Shown here: piece by piece, positions 6,279-9,194 of the stretch
How the letters are laid out: the number at the start of each line of letters is the position of its first letter
Position numbering within the stretch: the stretch's first letter is position 1
Assembly: GCA_013815785.1 (NCBI GenBank)
Contig: JACDFO010000034.1
Coordinates: 1-9,194, forward strand
DNA length: 9,194 nt
Source: Candidatus Saccharimonadota bacterium
Lineage (GTDB): Bacteria > Patescibacteriota > Saccharimonadia > Saccharimonadales > JACDFO01
Direction of reading: 5' to 3'
Position numbers and translations under genes: made by a program
The notes under the pieces: generated by a model
The model's input: the letters and a program-made list of their open reading frames with translations, nothing else
What the model was told of the DNA's origin: nothing
The model's database searches: none

Positions 6279-7169
6279 ATGGAACACACAACAGTCCGAA
6301 AAGCAGTAATAGCAGCAGCAGGATTTGGAACTCGCTTTTTGCCGCAAACCAAAGCTATGCCAAAGGAAATGCTACCACTGGTGGATAAACCGATTATCCA
6401 GTATATCGTCGAAGAGCTAGTAGATGCCGGTATTCAGGATATAGTGATCGTAACCGGCTATCACAAACGTTCTATCGAAGATCATTTTGACCAAATGAGC
6501 GCTGACTTACGCGCAAACCTAAAACAAGGTGATAAATTAGAGCTGCTAGAGGAAACTAAAAAAATATCTGATTTAGCTAATTTTGCTTATATAAGGCAAA
6601 AAGGTCCATATGGTAATGGGACGCCAATGCTGAACGCCGAACACCTTATTGGCAACGAACCGTTTATATATACATTTGCTGATGATTTTATTGTTGCTGA
6701 ACCATCACGTTTTAAGCAGATGATAGACGTGTATCAACGCACAGGCTCAAGCGTTCTTACGTGTATAAGAGTCGAAAATGACGAAGATTATGACCGTTAT
6801 GGAATTATTGACGGTGAACAAATAGAAGACGACTTAGTACGAATGAATACAATAATTGAAAAACCAGGCAAGCAAAACGCTCCTAGTAATCTCGCAAGTG
6901 TCAGTGGATACGTGTTTACGCCAGAAATATTTAAGTACCTGCATATGGCTCAAGATAATTTGCAACCAGGTCATGAATTTTATCAGCAAGCCGCAATGCA
7001 GTTAATGATTGATAATGGTAATGAAATGCTAGCTTACGAAGTTAAAAATAGTCGCTACTACGACACAGGCAATAAGCTTGAATACCTTAAAACCGTGGTA
7101 GACTTTGCACTCAAGCATGACGATATAAAAGATGAATTTGCTGCCTATCTAAGAACACTTGTAAAGTAG
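6279..7169 (+). CDS. galU: UTP-glucose-1-phosphate uridylyltransferase-like nucleotidyltransferase
   Basis: 296 aa. The N-terminus KAVIAAAGFGTRFLPQTKAMPKEMLPLVDKPIIQYIVEE is nearly a consensus GalU: the G-x-G-T-R nucleotide-binding loop (residues 15-19), PKEML and VDKP. FADDF (133-137) is the metal-binding Asp region, IIEKPG (192-197) the conserved EKP, and YDTGNKLEYLKTVVDFAL the C-terminal signature. It should make UDP-glucose (or another NDP-sugar) from UTP and sugar-1-phosphate for envelope glycans. Oddity: the stretch after RQK reads GPYGNGTPMLNA where typical GalU has GLGHA, and FADD replaces GDD, so sugar or nucleotide preference might differ. The open frame extends 15 codons upstream, but ATG 6279 matches the family N-terminus and lies 7 nt after the promoter -10. 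No Shine-Dalgarno is seen. Confidence 0.9.
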   Translation: MEHTTVRKAVIAAAGFGTRFLPQTKAMPKEMLPLVDKPIIQYIVEELVDAGIQDIVIVTGYHKRSIEDHFDQMSADLRANLKQGDKLELLEETKKISDLANFAYIRQKGPYGNGTPMLNAEHLIGNEPFIYTFADDFIVAEPSRFKQMIDVYQRTGSSVLTCIRVENDEDYDRYGIIDGEQIEDDLVRMNTIIEKPGKQNAPSNLASVSGYVFTPEIFKYLHMAQDNLQPGHEFYQQAAMQLMIDNGNEMLAYEVKNSRYYDTGNKLEYLKTVVDFALKHDDIKDEFAAYLRTLVK

Positions 7170-7178
7170 TGTTATACT
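7170..7178 (+). promoter_or_regulatory. Extended -10 promoter of the small membrane-protein operon
   Basis: TGT followed by TATACT (7173-7178) gives an extended -10 that begins one base after the galU stop. Eleven nt separate it from ATG 7190, so the leader should be about 4-6 nt. No clear -35 is present. Confidence 0.55.
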
Positions 7179-7189
7179 AAGAAGTACTT

Positions 7190-7453
7190 ATGGGCAATGC
7201 GGAAACAATTTTGGTTATCATTCTGGCTTCATTCTTAGCCATCCTTTTATTAGTTGCGATTATAGCTACTGTCAAAATTATTCAAGTTTTAAATCATTTA
7301 AAACACATCAGCGAAAAAGCTGAAGCTATTGCTGATAAAGCCGAATCTGTCGGTGATTTTTTTAGCCGAGCGGCTGGTCCGATGGCCATTGGCAATATGT
7401 TAGTTAATATTTCTGAAATAGTGTTCAAGAAAAAATTCAAGAAAAAACGCTAA
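7190..7453 (+). CDS. Small single-TM protein with coiled coil and basic tail
   Basis: 87 aa. A transmembrane helix spans about residues 8-31 (LVIILASFLAILLLVAIIAT and following). A helix with spaced Ala/Glu/Lys (HISEKAEAIADKAESVGDFF) comes next, likely a coiled coil, and then a second, mildly hydrophobic segment. The end is strongly basic, KKKFKKKR, suited to contact with phospholipid or nucleic acid. The layout of one TM plus a coiled coil resembles DUF948-type general-stress proteins that often accompany YtxH, but the match is general, not diagnostic. No Shine-Dalgarno precedes ATG 7190; the promoter -10 lies just upstream. It is the first gene of a three-gene run, 13 bp before the YtxH-like gene. 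Confidence 0.75.
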   Translation: MGNAETILVIILASFLAILLLVAIIATVKIIQVLNHLKHISEKAEAIADKAESVGDFFSRAAGPMAIGNMLVNISEIVFKKKFKKKR

Positions 7454-7458
7454 GGAGG
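7452..7458 (+). promoter_or_regulatory. Strong Shine-Dalgarno of the YtxH-like gene
   Basis: AAGGAGG lies 8 nt before ATG 7467 and overlaps the stop of the preceding gene. It is the best ribosome binding site in the window and fixes the start of the YtxH-like protein. It contrasts with the absence of any such site before the first gene of this operon. Confidence 0.85.
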
Positions 7459-7466
7459 ACTGGGAT

Positions 7467-7889
7467 ATGCGAAAACGTGATCGTAGTGTTGCTGTCGGAA
7501 CTTTGATTGCTGCTGGTATTGGCTACGCTGCCGGCGTACTGACAGCACCCAAAAGCGGACGTGAAACGCGGAAAGGTATTCAGAAAACAGCCACCAAGGC
7601 CAAAAAAGATGCTGAAAAAAACCTCAAGAATCTACACGGTGAATTAACGGATCTTATTGATACAAGTAAGAAGCGCGCCACAAAAATTAAAACAGGGACC
7701 GTAACTGAGTTTAATGACGCGCTAGCTAAAGCACAAAAAGCCAAACAAAAAGTTGGTGAACTGCTTAGTGCCTTGCACGAAGGCGATACTGAAGATCGAG
7801 ATCTGAAGCAGGCTGTAAAAGACGTTAATCAGGCTATTGATCACTTAAGGATTTTTCTTGAAAAAACAAACGGTCCAAAAGCCAAATAA
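7467..7889 (+). CDS. YtxH-like protein (Gly-rich membrane segment plus Lys-rich helix)
   Basis: 140 aa. The N-terminal hydrophobic segment SVAVGTLIAAGIGYAAGVLTAPKSGRETR has the G-x-x-x-G pattern and APKSG-x-ETR signature of YtxH-domain proteins, which are associated with general or envelope stress in Gram-positive bacteria. The rest is a long Lys/Ala-rich amphipathic helix, which resembles apolipophorin- or LEA-like helices, and a Lys-containing end (GPKAK). It is probably a membrane-anchored helical protein with a cytoplasmic or wall-side helix; molecular function is not known. The start ATG 7467 has AAGGAGG 8 nt upstream. Its 3' end overlaps the next gene by 32 bp in another frame. Confidence 0.85.
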   Translation: MRKRDRSVAVGTLIAAGIGYAAGVLTAPKSGRETRKGIQKTATKAKKDAEKNLKNLHGELTDLIDTSKKRATKIKTGTVTEFNDALAKAQKAKQKVGELLSALHEGDTEDRDLKQAVKDVNQAIDHLRIFLEKTNGPKAK

Positions 7890-8127
7890 GACTAGTTACG
7901 AAGAAATCGGTCGAATGGTAGAAAATATCTACTTAAGCGGCTATCTCGATCGTAATCAGATGTATAAGATGAGTTTTATTAAAGGCGTGATAACTGGGTT
8001 GGGGGGAGTAATTGGAGCGACGATTGTCGTGGGTCTGTTACTGTGGATTTTATCACTGTTCGATACGTTGCCGCTAATTGATCAATTAACAGATAAACTA
8101 GAACGTACTGTTCAGTCTCAAAAGTAA
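7858..8127 (+). CDS. Small membrane protein, DUF5665-like
   Basis: 89 aa with one transmembrane segment at about residues 44-68 (GVITGLGGVIGATIVVGLLLWILSLF). It is preceded by SYEEIGRMVENIYLSGYLDRNQMYKMSF and followed by a short amphipathic tail. This order matches my memory of the DUF5665 family; function unknown. The start is taken as TTG 7858 because AAGGA (7847-7851) lies 6 nt upstream and because the conserved-looking SYEEIGRM region would be lost with the next ATG (7915). The coding region overlaps the YtxH-like gene by 32 bp, which suggests coupled translation. It is the last gene before a separate dnaE promoter, and no intrinsic terminator is visible between them. Confidence 0.78.
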   Translation: MKKQTVQKPNKTSYEEIGRMVENIYLSGYLDRNQMYKMSFIKGVITGLGGVIGATIVVGLLLWILSLFDTLPLIDQLTDKLERTVQSQK

Positions 8128-8143
8128 CCGTTGTAATTAATCG

Positions 8144-8163
8144 CTCAGCGGTCGCGACTTGAG
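8144..8163. repeat. Imperfect palindrome upstream of the dnaE -10
   Basis: CTCA (8144-8147) and TGAG (8160-8163) flank a perfect 8-bp palindrome GTCGCGAC (8151-8158). The element occupies the -35 area of the dnaE promoter. It could be a protein-binding site, or a weak hairpin without a proper U tract; chance is not excluded. Confidence 0.25.
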
Positions 8164-8169
8164 ACGATT

Positions 8170-8178
8170 TGTTATAAA
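8170..8178 (+). promoter_or_regulatory. Extended -10 promoter of dnaE
   Basis: TGT plus TATAAA (8173-8178) gives an extended -10. Transcription would start near 8185, leaving a leader of about 20 nt that contains GAGGG (8193-8197), 8 nt before the TTG start. Unlike the other promoters here, this one leaves room for a Shine-Dalgarno. Confidence 0.5.
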
Positions 8179-8205
8179 ATACACTAAGAAAAGAGGGTAA
8201 CATTC

Positions 8206-9194
8206 TTGGTTAAGCACGCGCTTACGTCTAGTGATTATGTACATTTGCATAACCACACTCAGTATAGTTTGCTGGATGGCCTGACACGTGTTGGTCCACT
8301 GATGGACTTCGTGCAGACGCAGGGAATGCCTGCTGTGGCTATGACTGACCACGGAACATTATCTGGCGCAGTAGATTTTTATAAAGAAGCACACGCGAAA
8401 GATATCAAACCGATTATTGGTATTGAAACATATGTTGCAGCCCGTAAACACACCGATAAGGAACCTGGCAAGGACAAGCAGCGTCATCATTTGATTCTGC
8501 TGGCTATGAATAATACCGGCTATCAGAATCTTATGCGCTTAAGTACGATTGCGAATTTAGACGGCTTTTATTATTTTCCGCGAATTGACCATGAATTATT
8601 AGAACAATATGGTGAGGGGCTTATTGTTTTAAGTGCCTGCATGGGTGGTGAAGTCGGTGACGCACTAAAACAGGGCCAGTATGATCAAGCTAAAAAAATA
8701 GCGGAGTGGTATAAATCTGTGTTCGGCAATCGATATTATCTTGAAATTCAAGATCATGGACATCCAAAGAATCCTTTACATAGCCCAGAGCAAGGCGATA
8801 TAAACAAACAAGTCTTAAAACTTAGCAAGGAACTCGATATTCCTGCTGTTGTCACCTGTGATGCACACTACTTGAAGCATGAAGATCAAGACGCTCACGA
8901 GATACTTTTGTGCGTTGGCACGGGATCATTTTTAAGCGATGAAAAACGAATGTCGTTAAAAGATTTTCCTCTGCATGTAGTTGAACCAGCTGAAATTATC
9001 AGACGATGGGGTAGCGAAAATCCTGAGCTCATTACTAACACCAAAGCTATCGCCGAGCGTTGTGAAGTAACACTTGAGCTTGGTAAATATTTGATTCCAA
9101 AATTCCCTGTGCCTGAGGGCAAAAATGAAAAAACATATCTTGACGAACTTACATATTCAGGTTTATTGCGTCGCTATACTCCTGACACCGAAGC
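8206..9194 (+). CDS. dnaE: DNA polymerase III alpha subunit, N-terminal part (runs off the window)
   Basis: The first 329 codons of the replicative polymerase are present; the frame is open at the right edge. The start is TTG 8206: an in-frame stop lies at 8185-8187, no ATG or GTG occurs between, GAGGG sits 8 nt upstream, and the family motif HLHNHTQYSLLDG begins at residue 13. This part is the PHP domain followed by the beginning of the polymerase core region. The metal-ligand positions known from M. tuberculosis DnaE1 are all present: His15, His17, Asp24, His49 (MTDHG), Glu74 (GIETY), His95, Cys145 (SACMGG), Asp219 and His221 (CDAHY). GFYYFPRID and LLCVGTG are also typical. The catalytic aspartates of the polymerase would lie beyond the edge. 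An intact PHP suggests metal binding and possibly proofreading, which is inference. Confidence 0.95.
   Translation, partial: MVKHALTSSDYVHLHNHTQYSLLDGLTRVGPLMDFVQTQGMPAVAMTDHGTLSGAVDFYKEAHAKDIKPIIGIETYVAARKHTDKEPGKDKQRHHLILLAMNNTGYQNLMRLSTIANLDGFYYFPRIDHELLEQYGEGLIVLSACMGGEVGDALKQGQYDQAKKIAEWYKSVFGNRYYLEIQDHGHPKNPLHSPEQGDINKQVLKLSKELDIPAVVTCDAHYLKHEDQDAHEILLCVGTGSFLSDEKRMSLKDFPLHVVEPAEIIRRWGSENPELITNTKAIAERCEVTLELGKYLIPKFPVPEGKNEKTYLDELTYSGLLRRYTPDTE

Noticed and set aside
7979..8352. Minus-strand open frames over the DUF5665-like gene and dnaE start
   Set aside because: No start signals or recognisable protein features; they overlap clear + strand genes and the dnaE promoter.

Overview
The window looks like a chromosomal stretch from a small-genome bacterium of the Candidate Phyla Radiation, most plausibly Candidatus Saccharibacteria (TM7). 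That placement is an inference from three things: a GatCAB operon with an extra small membrane-protein gene between gatA and gatB, a YtxH/DUF5665-like membrane-protein cluster before dnaE, and moderately AT-rich, very compact DNA. TGA is used as a normal stop (gatC, gatA, gatB and the gat-embedded gene all end with it), so the UGA=Gly code of Gracilibacteria/Absconditabacteria does not apply. No tRNA, rRNA, insertion sequence or CRISPR array was seen.

Layout. Positions 1-74 hold the last codons of uvrB. A small exported protein (160-546, +) meets a G+C-richer alpha/beta hydrolase (551-1669, -) tail to tail with 4 bp between them. A 121-bp divergent region (1670-1790) carries promoters both ways and an 8-bp inverted repeat. 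Then comes the gatC-gatA-(membrane protein)-gatB operon (1791-5402, +), with every junction overlapped by 4 bp. gatB overlaps the 3' end of an oppositely oriented HD-domain protein (5395-6201, -) by 8 bp. A 77-bp divergent region leads into a galU-like nucleotidyltransferase (6279-7169, +). Three small membrane proteins follow (7190-8127, +: a one-TM coiled-coil protein, a YtxH-like protein, a DUF5665-like protein). The window closes with the PHP end of DNA polymerase III alpha, dnaE (8206 to the edge, +).

How the genes work together. GatCAB converts Glu-tRNA(Gln), and possibly Asp-tRNA(Asn), to the amidated form; the embedded membrane protein may anchor or modulate it. GalU makes UDP-sugar for the cell envelope, and the three small membrane proteins are probably envelope or stress factors. 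UvrB and DnaE are repair and replication housekeeping.

Most unusual signals. (1) Promoter-proximal genes have a -10 box so close to the ATG that their mRNAs should be leaderless or nearly so: three have exactly 7 nt between -10 and ATG, two others 10-11 nt, and none has a Shine-Dalgarno. Internal operon genes do have good Shine-Dalgarno sites. (2) A textbook intrinsic terminator (8-bp stem, GAGA loop, U tract) lies inside the first 30 codons of the hydrolase, in the sense orientation. (3) The membrane protein is translationally locked into the gat operon.
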